Positions 16,224-25,129 of a stretch of DNA of 64,000 nucleotides are shown piece after piece (position 1 is the stretch's first letter; each line of letters opens with the position of its first letter). A model generated the notes under the pieces. The model made no database searches and had not been told where the DNA came from. It saw only the letters and a program-made list of their open reading frames with translations. The position numbers and the translations under genes were made by a program. The DNA is from Syntrophus gentianae (GTDB lineage: Bacteria > Desulfobacterota > Syntrophia > Syntrophales > Syntrophaceae), in contig NZ_FOBS01000007.1 of assembly GCF_900109885.1 (NCBI RefSeq), forward strand, positions 103,687 through 167,686, read 5' to 3'.

Positions 16224-17783
16224 ATGAATTCAGAAGTTTTATTCTCCGATAAGGACAAGGCTCAGATTGAGAGGCAGGGGTTATCCGTTGATCAGGTCAT
16301 GGAACAGATCCAGATATTTCGGGAGGGGGCTGCCCCGCTGAAATTGAACCGACCCTGCACGCTTCATGATGGAATCCGCGTCATCGGGGAAGAGGAAGGC
16401 AAAGCCCTGGAGACCCTGCATGATGAAGAAGCCCGAGCCGGACGGATGCTGAAGTTTGTCCCGGCTTCAGGGGCGGCCAGTCGCATGTTTAAAGACTGGT
16501 ATTGGATCATGGCGAAGGGGATCGAAGAATATACGGAGACAGGTTCAAAGATTGATTTCTTGAAGGAGATTAAAGACATCCTCTTAGGGGATCTAAAGAA
16601 ATACGCTTTTTTTGAAGATTTGAAGGCCGTTGTCGCCGAAGGCGGACAGAATCTCGATGAACTCATGAAAAAAGGAGAAATTCGGACGATCCTGTCTTCT
16701 ATTCTCACAGCGGATGGTATGAATTATGGTCAACTTCCCAAGGCTCTTTTGAAATTTCATAAGTCTCCAGAAGGTTCTCGGGCAGCCATTGAAGAACATC
16801 TCGTGGAAGCAGCGCTTTATGCGAAGGATGCCGGAGGGAGGTGTCGGCTCCATTTTACGGTTTCCGTAGAGCACGAAAAGGCTGTTGCAGAATTCCTGAA
16901 GCAGAAGGCCGCAGTCTATGAAAAACGTCTGGATGCGTCTTTTGATCTTTCCCTGTCCGTCCAGCATGCGTACACGGATACTCTGGCCGTAGATATGAAT
17001 GGTTTACCTTTCCGGAATCCGGATGGTACCCTGGTCTTTCGTCCCGGAGGTCATGGTGCGCTGCTGGAAAATCTGAATCTGTTGGATGGGGATATCATTT
17101 TCATCAAGAATATCGATAATGTCGTTCCCGATTCCCTGAAGTCTGTAACGGTTCTTTACAAGAAAATTCTGGGGGGGTACCTGATCAAGCTTCAGAAAGT
17201 CATCTTTGCTTATGCGGCCCAACTTGCCGCGGGTGGCGTATCTGAAAAAGAACTGGGGAGAATTGTTGAATTCTGCAAGAAGGACCTCTGTCTATCCTTC
17301 CCGGCGGATTTTCCTGAAAAACCCTTGTCGGTACGATGCGAGCAGGTCTTCCAGAAACTGAATCGTCCTCTGCGGGTTTGCGGCGTCGTTCGTAATGTGG
17401 GTGAACCGGGCGGTGGACCTTTCTGGGTTGAGGATGAAGACGGCGCCTTGTCTCTTCAGATTGTCGAGGAAGCTCAAATCAACCCGAACTCGGAGTCACA
17501 GCGTACTCTTTGGAAGACCGCGACGCATTTCAATCCCGTGGATCTGGTCTGCGGCGTTCGGGATTATTCGTCACAAAAATTTGACTTGAAACAATTCATA
17601 AATCGCAAAGCAATATTCATTGCACGGAAAACGGAAAAGGGACGGGAACTGCAGGCATTGGAGCTGCCTGGATTGTGGAATGGCGCCATGGCCGACTGGA
17701 ATACCGTTTTCGTTGAAGTCCCCCTGGAGACCTTCAATCCCGTTAAAACAGTCAATGATCTCTTAAGACCACAGCACCAGTAG
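16224..17783 (+). CDS. DUF4301 family protein
   Basis: This 519-residue protein matches the DUF4301 family by its N-terminal segment (ERQGLSVDQVMEQIQIFREG) and the nucleotidyl-transferase-like stretch FVPASGAASRMFKDWYW near residues 77-93, with FRPGGHGALLENLN farther on. The fold resembles sugar-phosphate nucleotidyltransferases, but no substrate is known. It has no signal peptide and is cytoplasmic. It stands alone: the upstream gap is large and the next gene runs toward it. The length is normal for the family. Confidence 0.88.
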   Translation: MNSEVLFSDKDKAQIERQGLSVDQVMEQIQIFREGAAPLKLNRPCTLHDGIRVIGEEEGKALETLHDEEARAGRMLKFVPASGAASRMFKDWYWIMAKGIEEYTETGSKIDFLKEIKDILLGDLKKYAFFEDLKAVVAEGGQNLDELMKKGEIRTILSSILTADGMNYGQLPKALLKFHKSPEGSRAAIEEHLVEAALYAKDAGGRCRLHFTVSVEHEKAVAEFLKQKAAVYEKRLDASFDLSLSVQHAYTDTLAVDMNGLPFRNPDGTLVFRPGGHGALLENLNLLDGDIIFIKNIDNVVPDSLKSVTVLYKKILGGYLIKLQKVIFAYAAQLAAGGVSEKELGRIVEFCKKDLCLSFPADFPEKPLSVRCEQVFQKLNRPLRVCGVVRNVGEPGGGPFWVEDEDGALSLQIVEEAQINPNSESQRTLWKTATHFNPVDLVCGVRDYSSQKFDLKQFINRKAIFIARKTEKGRELQALELPGLWNGAMADWNTVFVEVPLETFNPVKTVNDLLRPQHQ

Positions 17784-17904
17784 AAAGAGATCCTTGATTT
17801 AAAGAAAGAAACGAATCGTTTTGACAACTCGGTTGCCTGCTGATCAAAAACTTACCATGGCGGGTGAGGTTGCAGATTACAAACAAACAAAGGAATGGAA
17901 AAAC

Positions 17905-17948
17905 AAAACACCATCAGGACATGGCACGCAAGGGGCATGTCCTGATGG
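17905..17948 (-). terminator. Rho-independent terminator of the HesB-like gene
   Basis: Perfect 13-bp arms at 17911-17923 and 17936-17948 flank a 12-base loop. Read on the minus strand the stem is followed by TGTTTTGTTTTT, so it terminates the HesB-like gene that ends at 18028. Confidence 0.8.
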
Positions 17949-18027
17949 GATGACTGTTATTGTTACCATGTAACCGGCGGAATTTCCCGGTTTGTCAACT
18001 CAGTCAACGAAGTTGCCGGAATCCTCA

Positions 18028-18375
18028 TCATTTAAAATCTTCACAACTTTCACAGATGTTCCTACATCCACCAAAAACGCCGCCCTTCCAGTGCTTCATG
18101 AGTTCCGAATTCAGAATGTAACCGGAACCAAAAGTGGAGTGCACATAGTCGATGCTTATGGGGTTTGCCTTTTCAAAAAGGGATTTTTCGACGAGGAACG
18201 TCACACCTCTATCCGTGAACACCTCATCATCTTCCTTTTGCTCATCCAGAGCCATCACAAGAAATGGTCCCCTCCATCCGCCTTCAGTTACCAAGATTCT
18301 GATCGCCTGAAGTCCTTTCTGCTCTGCCAGGAACTCTTTGATCTTTTTCGACGCCTCTTCGCTTACTTCAAACAT
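18028..18375 (-). CDS. HesB/IscA-like protein with Trp at the first metal-ligand site
   Basis: This 115-residue protein has the IscA/HesB fold pattern (VSEEASKKIKEFL, then IRILVTEGGWRGPFLVMALDEQ, FLVEKSLFE and ISIDYVHSTFGSGYILNS). In ordinary IscA the segment reads GGGCSG. In the related HesB-like (seleno)protein family the Cys site can be a selenocysteine read from TGA. Here it is Trp (TGG), one base from TGA. The C-terminus ends GGVFGGCRNICESC, offering three other Cys. A role in Fe-S or metal handling is likely from the fold, but the missing Cys/Sec makes the mechanism uncertain. An AAAGGAG-type site precedes the ATG. Confidence 0.78.
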   Translation of the reverse strand: MFEVSEEASKKIKEFLAEQKGLQAIRILVTEGGWRGPFLVMALDEQKEDDEVFTDRGVTFLVEKSLFEKANPISIDYVHSTFGSGYILNSELMKHWKGGVFGGCRNICESCEDFK

Positions 18376-18562
18376 GAGGAACTCCTTTCTGTAAAATGTG
18401 ATCAGTTTCCATCAGATTACATTATATAACATTTTATTACATATAATTCACTTATCCGACACTGTCAAGGTCCGTTATTTCCGAGTGCCCATGTCACAGT
18501 TCAGCCTTGAAAAAATCTGAATTGTAAAGGATTATTATTCCGTTGCTTGAAAGGAGGGGCAG

Positions 18563-19030
18563 ATGAAGAAGGCTTTGGTGATTTATTCAACCAGATCGAA
18601 CGAGACGGGAAGGCTTGCAGAACTCATCGAGGTAGGAATAAAATCAGAAGGAATAGACGTAATGGTGGCTAAGGTTAGCGAGATCGAGAAAAAAGGCATC
18701 CAGCTTGAAAACTGTGACGCCCTCGTCCTCGGATCACCGACGTACAAGGGAGAGATGCTCCAGGAGATGAAGACCTTTCTCTTCACCCTGGAAGCGGCGG
18801 ACTTGAGCTCTAAAGTGGGGGGAGCGTTCGGTGCTTTCGGATGGAGTGGAGAAGCGTCGAGGCGAATTTTTGATACCATGAAAAATATTTTCAAGATGAA
18901 AATGGTTGATAAACCCTTAAGGGTAAAGTCATCTTCCGAAACAGGCGGGGCAATTGAGGCAAAGAAATATGGCAGGGACATCGCAAAAATAGTGAGATAT
19001 GGAAGGGAAATTGCGCGAATGATGCAATGA
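18563..19030 (+). CDS. Flavodoxin family protein
   Basis: This 155-residue protein has a flavodoxin-like fold: the FMN phosphate loop YSTRSNETGRLAE at residues 8-20 and the GSPTYKGEML loop at about 57-66, with GAFGAFGWSGEA near residue 87. It lacks the rest of larger FMN oxidoreductases, so it is a small electron carrier. A GAAAGGAGGGG site precedes the ATG. It is followed 56 bases later by the peroxiredoxin, so the two may form an oxidative-stress operon. Confidence 0.85.
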   Translation: MKKALVIYSTRSNETGRLAELIEVGIKSEGIDVMVAKVSEIEKKGIQLENCDALVLGSPTYKGEMLQEMKTFLFTLEAADLSSKVGGAFGAFGWSGEASRRIFDTMKNIFKMKMVDKPLRVKSSSETGGAIEAKKYGRDIAKIVRYGREIARMMQ

Positions 19031-19086
19031 GCCCTTACAATGGACCTCTGCAACATTTTCAAGGCCATCCCTGGGAGGTGTTCCTC

Positions 19087-19581
19087 ATGGCGGCAATCTT
19101 GAAAAAAGGTGATCAAGCACCTGATTTCATCCTTACCAATCAGTTCGGTAAGACCATAAAACTGGGAGATTTCAAGGGCCGGAAACTCATTGTCTATTTC
19201 TATCCCAGGTCGGATACCACCAGTTGAATCAGGCAGATCGAAGCCGTGCAGGACGCACAGGCCAAACTGCATGACATGGGGGTGGAAGTGCTGGGGATCA
19301 GTCCGGATTCTTCAGATGTGCAAAAAAAGGTCAACGATAGACTTGATCTGAAATTTTCTCTTCTGTCAGATGCTGACCATTCGGTAGCCGATGCTTATGG
19401 TGTATGGGATAAGTACACCGGAATCATCCGCTCTACCTTCTTCATCGATGAAAATGGCATGATCCTGGCGGCCTGGTACAAGACATGTCGAAAACACCGT
19501 CCCCAAGGCAGTGATGGGTGTCCCAGGCATTGCCGAAGGTGGATCTCCAGCTTGAGTGATTCCGAACAGGATTATCGTTGA
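19087..19581 (+). CDS. Peroxiredoxin (BCP/AhpC type), probable selenoprotein with in-frame TGA
   Basis: From the ATG at 19087 (GGAGGTG site) the frame reads MAAILKKGDQAPDFILTNQFGKTIKLGDFKGRKLIVYFYPRSDTTS and meets TGA at 19225-19227. It then continues in the same frame with IRQIEAVQDAQAKLHDMG, LGISPDSSDVQ and FSLLSDADHSVADAYGVW. The TGA sits exactly where BCP-type peroxiredoxins have the peroxidatic Cys (DTPGCT), so it is most likely read as selenocysteine, residue 47. A hairpin at 19243-19262 fits a bacterial SECIS. Near 19486 a single extra base appears: shifting gives VENTVPKAVMGVPG with a stop at 19553-19555, closer to the family tail. The frame as given runs on to 19581. The enzyme would reduce peroxides. 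Confidence 0.75.
19243..19262 (+). promoter_or_regulatory. Candidate SECIS hairpin after the in-frame TGA
   Basis: GCC-GTGC (19243-19249) pairs with GCAC-GGC (19255-19262) around the loop AGGAC, with one bulged A at 19259. The loop GG is 24 bases after the TGA, in the range reported for bacterial SECIS elements. Recognition by SelB is an inference. Confidence 0.5.
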
Positions 19582-19648
19582 CAGTGTTACAAACCTTAGT
19601 GAGGCAAACACCGGATTAACAAGAAACAGGGATGAAAGAAGCTGCGAA

Positions 19649-20623
19649 TCAGATCATCCAGGCGGAAACGACTTCCGGGGAAACCGCTATGGCTTCGATT
19701 GATGAGCTCTGGCTTCCGAAAAGGCAGGTCACTGCGACGTTCACATCCTTCGGGGCGTCGCTGTAACGGGCGCAGATCGCTGCGGCAAGTTGAATCATTT
19801 CGGCGTTGCCTCCGCCGGGAATCAGGACGGTTGGCCCCCGGAAGGATGCCATGTAAACCGTGATATCCCCGTTTTTCGTCAACTTTTGAATCGCTTCATT
19901 ATCAATCCGGTTCCTTCCGACAATGATCTTCGTTGTTTCATTGATCCGGAAGTGTCGGCCGAATTTCAACAGTTCGATATCCCAGCGGGAATAATCCTTC
20001 TTGTGATTGAAAAGATCTCTGAGCCTTTTGCTGAACATTGGATCGGTGAGGAGGCAACCACCGGCAGGGGGGGCATAATCGGAGATGCCGTAATGTTCGG
20101 CCAGTTCGATCTGGATTTTCCGACCCCGTCCTGAAATCGCCAGCAACAGCTCCCGCTGAACCTTCCCTTCGATTTCCGGCTTTGTTTCCGGCAGCAGCCT
20201 GGCGGACAATGGCCTCAGGATGAAATCGCGGTATCCGGAATTTTTCGCAACCACGCCCAGCATCTGTTTCCCCTGCGACATGGGGCGCTGTCCGAGAACT
20301 TCCCCCGTAAAGAGAAAATCGGCTTCCATTTCGCTCATCCTGTCCCCGGCAATTTTCAACATCAGGGTGTGACAATCAATGCAGGGGTTCAAGTTCTTTC
20401 CGTATCCGTATCGGGGAGACCGAAGCATCTGCAAATGTTCGTCGGTGATATCCAGAACGATCAGGGGAAGACCGATCTGCGCGGCTGCTTCCCTGGCCTT
20501 CCGGGCACTGAAGAAAGGGGTTTCGAAGGTGATCCCCAGGACATCGATCCCCTGATCCTGAATAACCTTCACAGCAAGGATGCTGTCCAGACCTCCGGAA
20601 AATACTGAAATTCCTCTGACCAT
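19649..20623 (-). CDS. PP-loop ATPase of the thiouridylase/ThiI-like group
   Basis: This 324-residue protein starts MVRGISVFSGGLDSILAVKVI, with the PP-loop SGGLDS that binds ATP and adenylates a substrate, and has a CIDCH motif near residue 79. It resembles the tRNA-thiolation PP-loop proteins (MnmA/ThiI-like) with a distinct C-terminal domain (GGCLLTDPMFSKRLRD, IIVGRNRIDNEAI), the NFACT-R-like tail seen in this subgroup. The exact substrate is unknown. Its start shares one base with the stop of the LysM gene (TGATG), so translation is coupled. Confidence 0.8.
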   Translation of the reverse strand: MVRGISVFSGGLDSILAVKVIQDQGIDVLGITFETPFFSARKAREAAAQIGLPLIVLDITDEHLQMLRSPRYGYGKNLNPCIDCHTLMLKIAGDRMSEMEADFLFTGEVLGQRPMSQGKQMLGVVAKNSGYRDFILRPLSARLLPETKPEIEGKVQRELLLAISGRGRKIQIELAEHYGISDYAPPAGGCLLTDPMFSKRLRDLFNHKKDYSRWDIELLKFGRHFRINETTKIIVGRNRIDNEAIQKLTKNGDITVYMASFRGPTVLIPGGGNAEMIQLAAAICARYSDAPKDVNVAVTCLFGSQSSSIEAIAVSPEVVSAWMI

Positions 20624-22278
20624 CAGTATCGAACCAGTTCCGCGTTCCAGTCCGTACGAAGCAGAGAATAAAGATTGGGGTCCAGGTTGCTGTCAATCAG
20701 ATAAAGAGGGCCGTTCTTCCGGTCAATTTTGAAGGCGGACAGGGTGATGGTGATGGTCGCCTTGCGACCCTTTTCTGCAATGTAGAAGGCGTAACGACTG
20801 GATGAATTGGGAAGGCGAAGCGCCGAGAGAACCTGAACGAGGTTGGCCTTTTTAGAGAGCCGGGTATCGGTCACGAGAACCTCTTTTCTTTGCCGGGACA
20901 GAACATCGAGAATCTGTCGAGGCGGTTTCTTTGCGAAAATGAGGATTTCACGCGAATTCGTTTTCAGCAGGATATCAGGCTTTACAGAAAGGTTGAATCC
21001 TGTAGCGGTATTATCCAAAAGCTTCAGCTCCTGATTTTTCACAGGAGAGTAACCAAGCTGAGTCAACAGGTTAAAAATCAGATCCATCCGATTGGCCGCG
21101 TCAATGGACGGCAGCGATTGGGGGGGAGGCGTCTTAACGGCAGGGGATGAGACGGGAATATCTCCATCCAGAATTTCCGTCAACTGCAATCCTTTTTGTT
21201 CGGCGTACTGCTTGATCTGCAGGGGAAGGAGTCGTGTTTTGTCAGAAACCAGGAGGATGCCGTGAAAATAGGTCCTGTTTGCCGCGGGGTTTTTCTGTGA
21301 AACAATCCAGTCGAGAGAGATCAGGATCTCTGGTTCCTTTTCAAGGAGAACAGGTTTGAGTCCCTTTTTCATCGAATAAGAAGCCGAAGCATTGATGGTC
21401 CCCTGGAAAATCAGGAGAATATCTTGAGACGGCCTGACCTTGAGCACGGAATAGTTCTTCCAGTTCGCTCTAATCAGTTTCTCCAGGGATTTGGGTATAC
21501 GGTTGGAAAAATCCAGCAGGACGGTACTGCCGTCATCAAATTCAACCACGGGAATAGCGCTGCAGTCGATGGAAACCCGGCCAGTCTGGGGGAGGGGAAG
21601 AAAATAGCTGCCTTTACGGATAAGGGTCCCATGATTTCTGCTGAGAAGTTGTTTCAGGAGATTCATGCCTTTCTCAGGAGGGAGAAGAGGTTTTATTTCC
21701 GCTTTCTGCTTTCCCTGCCAGTCGGAAGGAAGAGCCGTCGGAGAGGCTGTCAGAAGACTGATCGCCGGCAGCATAATCGTTTGACCGATCGAAAGGCGAT
21801 TCAAATCCGCAACACCTGGATTCATCTGTCGGACCATCGGCAACGTCTTAGGGATGTCCGCTTCTTTGAGGTTCAATTGCCGTTTCAGTATCCGACTCAT
21901 TACATCGCCCTTTTTGACCTGGTAGGGCACAGCTTGCCCATTCTGAGCCGGAGCGAGGGGGACGTTTTCTTTTGCGCCCTCTTCCAGGACGGGAAGAATC
22001 AGGGTTTGACCGGGATAAATCTTATGGAGATCCTTCAACTCAGGATTGAGTTCTTTGATCATGGTATAGCGGTGGGGGGCATTCTTGATAAACTTCTGCA
22101 CGATGCGGTCGATGCTGTCCCCTTTCTGGACAACATACTCCTGTGTTGCTTTTTCGGTTACCGCGGTTTTCCGGAGACGCATATGAGCTGTATCTTCCTT
22201 GGCTTCGGAACTGGGAAGGGACAGAATCAGAGCGGGGCAAAGCCCTAGAAACAAAAACAGGAAGCGCCATTTGTTCAT
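20623..22278 (-). CDS. LysM domain exported protein
   Basis: From the ATG at 22278 (GAGGA site) the protein has 551 residues with an N-terminal signal segment (MNKWRFLFLFLGLCPALIL) and two LysM domains. The first is EYVVQKGDSIDRIVQKF, closing with YPGQTLILP. The second is PYQVKKGDVMSRILKRQ, closing with SIGQTIMLP. LysM domains bind peptidoglycan. The remaining C-terminal 350 residues form an unrecognised region with several repeated beta-like segments. It is the first gene of a pair with the PP-loop ATPase, an unusual combination. Confidence 0.8.
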   Translation of the reverse strand: MNKWRFLFLFLGLCPALILSLPSSEAKEDTAHMRLRKTAVTEKATQEYVVQKGDSIDRIVQKFIKNAPHRYTMIKELNPELKDLHKIYPGQTLILPVLEEGAKENVPLAPAQNGQAVPYQVKKGDVMSRILKRQLNLKEADIPKTLPMVRQMNPGVADLNRLSIGQTIMLPAISLLTASPTALPSDWQGKQKAEIKPLLPPEKGMNLLKQLLSRNHGTLIRKGSYFLPLPQTGRVSIDCSAIPVVEFDDGSTVLLDFSNRIPKSLEKLIRANWKNYSVLKVRPSQDILLIFQGTINASASYSMKKGLKPVLLEKEPEILISLDWIVSQKNPAANRTYFHGILLVSDKTRLLPLQIKQYAEQKGLQLTEILDGDIPVSSPAVKTPPPQSLPSIDAANRMDLIFNLLTQLGYSPVKNQELKLLDNTATGFNLSVKPDILLKTNSREILIFAKKPPRQILDVLSRQRKEVLVTDTRLSKKANLVQVLSALRLPNSSSRYAFYIAEKGRKATITITLSAFKIDRKNGPLYLIDSNLDPNLYSLLRTDWNAELVRY

Positions 22279-22468
22279 GAAAATATCCTCAATTTGCGGT
22301 ACGAAATTCAAAGTGCTGAACGTACATATCGAACTTACAAAGGAAAGTCAATTTTAGAAGTCGGCTGAAACATAACTTCCTGTTTGCAAGATTTAGTTAA
22401 ATGTTATAGGAAATTCAAGGATTATTAATAATGAAAGGGATATTTCCATAAAAAAAGGGGGGGCTGAC

Positions 22469-22684
22469 GTGACTATGGATGATCGAACGGCCTTTATGAA
22501 AGAAGTGCAAACGCGGTTTGAAAAAAAAGTCAAAGAAAATGAAATCTCTGTTCTTGAACATTGGAAGGAACAGCTGGACAAGATTCTGGCTATGAAACCT
22601 GACGGGATTGCCTCTTTGCAGCTGCAGATTAAGAAAACATCGGAAATGATGGGCAATCGGATCAAGATATTGAAGAAGGCGTAG
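22469..22684 (+). CDS. Small hypothetical protein
   Basis: This 71-residue charged protein (MTMDDRTAFMKEVQTRFEKKVKENEISV) has no signal or membrane segment and a mainly helical pattern. It starts at GTG 22469, seven bases after a GGGGGGG run, or at the ATG at 22475. The stop is one base before the start of the next gene, so it is very likely translationally coupled to the HD-domain gene. The function is unknown. Confidence 0.6.
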   Translation: MTMDDRTAFMKEVQTRFEKKVKENEISVLEHWKEQLDKILAMKPDGIASLQLQIKKTSEMMGNRIKILKKA

Positions 22685-22685
22685 C

Positions 22686-23282
22686 GTGAAAGATATTGTA
22701 AATTTTCTCTTTGAAGTAGGCATGTTGCAAAAAACACCGCGGACGGGTTTTCAATTTCTCGGATCGGGTTGCGAATCCGTAGCAGAGCATATCCTCCGGA
22801 CGATTTTTATTGGCTATACGCTCTGCAAGCTGGAGCGGGACATCGACGAGTCGCGCGTCCTGAAAATGTGCCTTTTTCATGATCTTCCCGAAGCCAGAAC
22901 GGGAGACATGAACTACGTGAATAAAAAATACGTGACCGTGGATGAAGGAAAAGCGGTCCGGGAGTTGACGGAAACGCTCTTTTTTGGGAAAGAAATTTCG
23001 TCGTGTATCAATGAGTTCAACGAAGGAAAAACAAAAGAGGCGCGAATTGTCCGGGACGCGGATCAGCTTGCCTTGATCCTTCAGTTGAAGGAGTACGGCG
23101 ATCTGGGTAACAAATACAGCAAAGAGTGGATTGCCTTTGCCATCCAGCGCCTCCGCACGGAGGGCGCGCGGGAAACAGCGGAGCAAATTCTGGAAACGGA
23201 TTCTTCCGACTGGTGGTTTCAAGAAAAGGATGATTGGTGGATTAATGGAGATAAGGGGCGAAAAGACAACGGGGGCGGATAG
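22686..23282 (+). CDS. HD domain-containing phosphohydrolase (5'-deoxynucleotidase-like)
   Basis: This 198-residue protein has the HD metal site: SVAEHILR supplies the first His, MCLFHDLPEA the His-Asp pair and IVRDADQL the last Asp. This pattern is seen in the YfbR-type 5'-nucleotidases and related proteins. It uses a GTG start at 22686, overlapping the end region of the previous small gene. The C-terminal tail is charged and Gly-rich. The substrate is probably a deoxynucleoside monophosphate, from family precedent only. Confidence 0.8.
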   Translation: MKDIVNFLFEVGMLQKTPRTGFQFLGSGCESVAEHILRTIFIGYTLCKLERDIDESRVLKMCLFHDLPEARTGDMNYVNKKYVTVDEGKAVRELTETLFFGKEISSCINEFNEGKTKEARIVRDADQLALILQLKEYGDLGNKYSKEWIAFAIQRLRTEGARETAEQILETDSSDWWFQEKDDWWINGDKGRKDNGGG

Positions 23283-23288
23283 CGCAAG

Positions 23289-24119
23289 ATGAAGCACGAT
23301 AACAATGAAGAGCTTTTCTCTATGAGGAGCGACCGGGCCGGTCAGAGAACAAAGGGGATCTTTTCTGTTCCTATCGGGATATGGATTTTATGGGTCTTCT
23401 TCTGTATGACGGGCTGTGTCGCCGTGAATCAGGAAGAGGCCGATTCCCATATGAACATCGGCGTTGCCTATATGCAAACGGGAAAGTACAATTCCGCACT
23501 GAAGGAATTTCTCAAGGCGGAGGAACTGGGAGAATCGAATCCGAAACTTCATTATTTGCTGGGCATTGCCTATCACAGAAAGGGATTGAATGAACTGGCC
23601 ATAGAGGAGATGAAAAAGGCCGTAGACCTGGATACCAAATACTCGGAAGCTTACAACTATCTCGGGGTCATTTATATCGATCTGGAAAAATGGGATTTGG
23701 CCATTGAATGTTTTGAAAAGGCCCTGGCCAATATCCTCTATGACAACCCGGCAATGGCGCACTACAACATGGGGTGGGCTTATTACAAGAAAGGGAACTA
23801 TCCTGCTGCATTGCAGCAATACGAATTGGCCCGTGCTCAGAAGCCGGAGCCTGTCCTCATGTCATTTCTTGAAAAAAATTGGGGAATCGTTCTCTTGGCT
23901 TCGGGACGTTCCGCAGAAGCCCTTAAGCATTTGCAGAAGTCAATAGAATTGATGCCTTCACTGGCAGAATCGTATTTCTGGATCGGACAGTGCTACGTGG
24001 AGCAGAAAAATCCAGAGAAGGCCAAAGCGGCTTTTCAGGAGGTGATCAAACTTGAGCCGGAGTCGGAATGGAGTGAAAAATCCAGGAAGAAGCTCGATGA
24101 ACTGTCCTCCAGACGATAG
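23289..24119 (+). CDS. TPR-repeat lipoprotein (PilF/PilW-like)
   Basis: This 276-residue protein has an N-terminal membrane segment ending in the lipobox MTGC near residue 42, then six TPR-like repeats such as SHMNIGVAYMQTGKYNSALKEFL, KLHYLLGIAYHRKGLNELAIEEM, AYNYLGVIYIDLEKWDLAIECF and AHYNMGWAYYKKGNYPAALQQY. Such lipoproteins assist outer-membrane secretin assembly for type IV pili. No pilus genes lie nearby, so the role is uncertain. The gene follows the HD-domain gene by 6 bases and is probably in its operon. Confidence 0.8.
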   Translation: MKHDNNEELFSMRSDRAGQRTKGIFSVPIGIWILWVFFCMTGCVAVNQEEADSHMNIGVAYMQTGKYNSALKEFLKAEELGESNPKLHYLLGIAYHRKGLNELAIEEMKKAVDLDTKYSEAYNYLGVIYIDLEKWDLAIECFEKALANILYDNPAMAHYNMGWAYYKKGNYPAALQQYELARAQKPEPVLMSFLEKNWGIVLLASGRSAEALKHLQKSIELMPSLAESYFWIGQCYVEQKNPEKAKAAFQEVIKLEPESEWSEKSRKKLDELSSRR

Positions 24120-24212
24120 AGGAAAATATGATACGGTAACCTTCCGTAAAACTGGGTTCAATTCAGGGTCAGGGGGGGAATTAAATCCCGCTCATGAAGG
24201 AGAAAGGGAGTC

Positions 24213-24965
24213 ATGTTGAAGAAAAGCAACATCAGGGCTTGGGACATCGTTATTCTTTTGATCCTCTTCGTGCTGTCTGCCTGCACTAGGTACGAGAGGC
24301 AGATCGTTCCTTTTAAAATGCCCTCTGCTTACCCGAATGTTCAGAAGGCAGCAGATGCTGAGATCGCCTCGCGATCCTATGAGAACAGCAAAGAGGCTGA
24401 GAAGGCCTTCGGTTTTGATATCCGCGGAGCTGGAATCCTTCCGGTACAGGTTATTTTTGACAACAAAGGAGCTTCTCCTTTGGAAATTGTTCCGGAACAG
24501 ACCTGGCTGATCGATGAAGAAAACAATTTGTGGCCGATCCTTGATGCACGAATGGCTTACGATCGAATCGAGAAGTCTACCAAATTGGGAGAGGTGGCTC
24601 CTGAAGCTGCTAAATCCGGCTTGCTGGGTGGTGCAGCAGGCGCTGTACTCGGCGCCGCGATCGGCATTGTCACGGGGACCAATGTGGGTGAGGCTATGGG
24701 CAAAGGGGCTGCCATCGGAGCTGCCGCCGGAGCAACCTTTGGAGGGGTCAAAGGGATGGCCGATACGGATGTCCAAAGTGAGATCAGTCAGGATCTGGCC
24801 ACCCGTTCGCTGGAAAAAAGGGCCATTAAACCGGGAGAAATCGCTCATGGATTTCTTTTCTTTCCGGGAGAGGCCAAAAAAGCCAGGGAACTGCGGCTTC
24901 AGGTTCGGAACACGGATACGGGAAAAATATTTCTGTTGGTCATGCCCCAGGAAGCAAGAAAATAA
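24213..24965 (+). CDS. Glycine-zipper lipoprotein
   Basis: This 250-residue protein has a signal segment ending in the lipobox LSAC near residue 24. A glycine zipper lies at about residues 130-180: GLLGGAAGAVLGAAIGIVTG, then GAAIGAAAGATFGGVKGM. Such segments form membrane helices in outer-membrane lipoproteins. The region before it has an Ig-like strand pattern (VQVIFDNKGASPLEIVPEQTWLI). The ATG has a GAAGGAGAAAGGGAG site. No enzyme activity is visible. Confidence 0.75.
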   Translation: MLKKSNIRAWDIVILLILFVLSACTRYERQIVPFKMPSAYPNVQKAADAEIASRSYENSKEAEKAFGFDIRGAGILPVQVIFDNKGASPLEIVPEQTWLIDEENNLWPILDARMAYDRIEKSTKLGEVAPEAAKSGLLGGAAGAVLGAAIGIVTGTNVGEAMGKGAAIGAAAGATFGGVKGMADTDVQSEISQDLATRSLEKRAIKPGEIAHGFLFFPGEAKKARELRLQVRNTDTGKIFLLVMPQEARK

Positions 24966-25009
24966 AGAATAAAACAAAAAAGATTAGAAGGAAAAATTCT
25001 AAGCCAGTC

Positions 25010-25039
25010 AAACGCGATAACCTCGTTATCGCGTTTTTT
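25010..25039 (+). terminator. Rho-independent terminator after the glycine-zipper gene
   Basis: Perfect 12-bp arms at 25010-25021 and 25025-25036 flank a 3-base loop, followed by a T run. It terminates the plus-strand gene ending at 24965. Confidence 0.9.
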
Positions 25040-25129
25040 GTTGAGAAAAAACCTGCTTTTTGGACTAAGGCATAGCCTGAGGAAAAATAAGGTTGACATA
25101 ATGCTTTTTCTTATGTTAACCACCGGACC

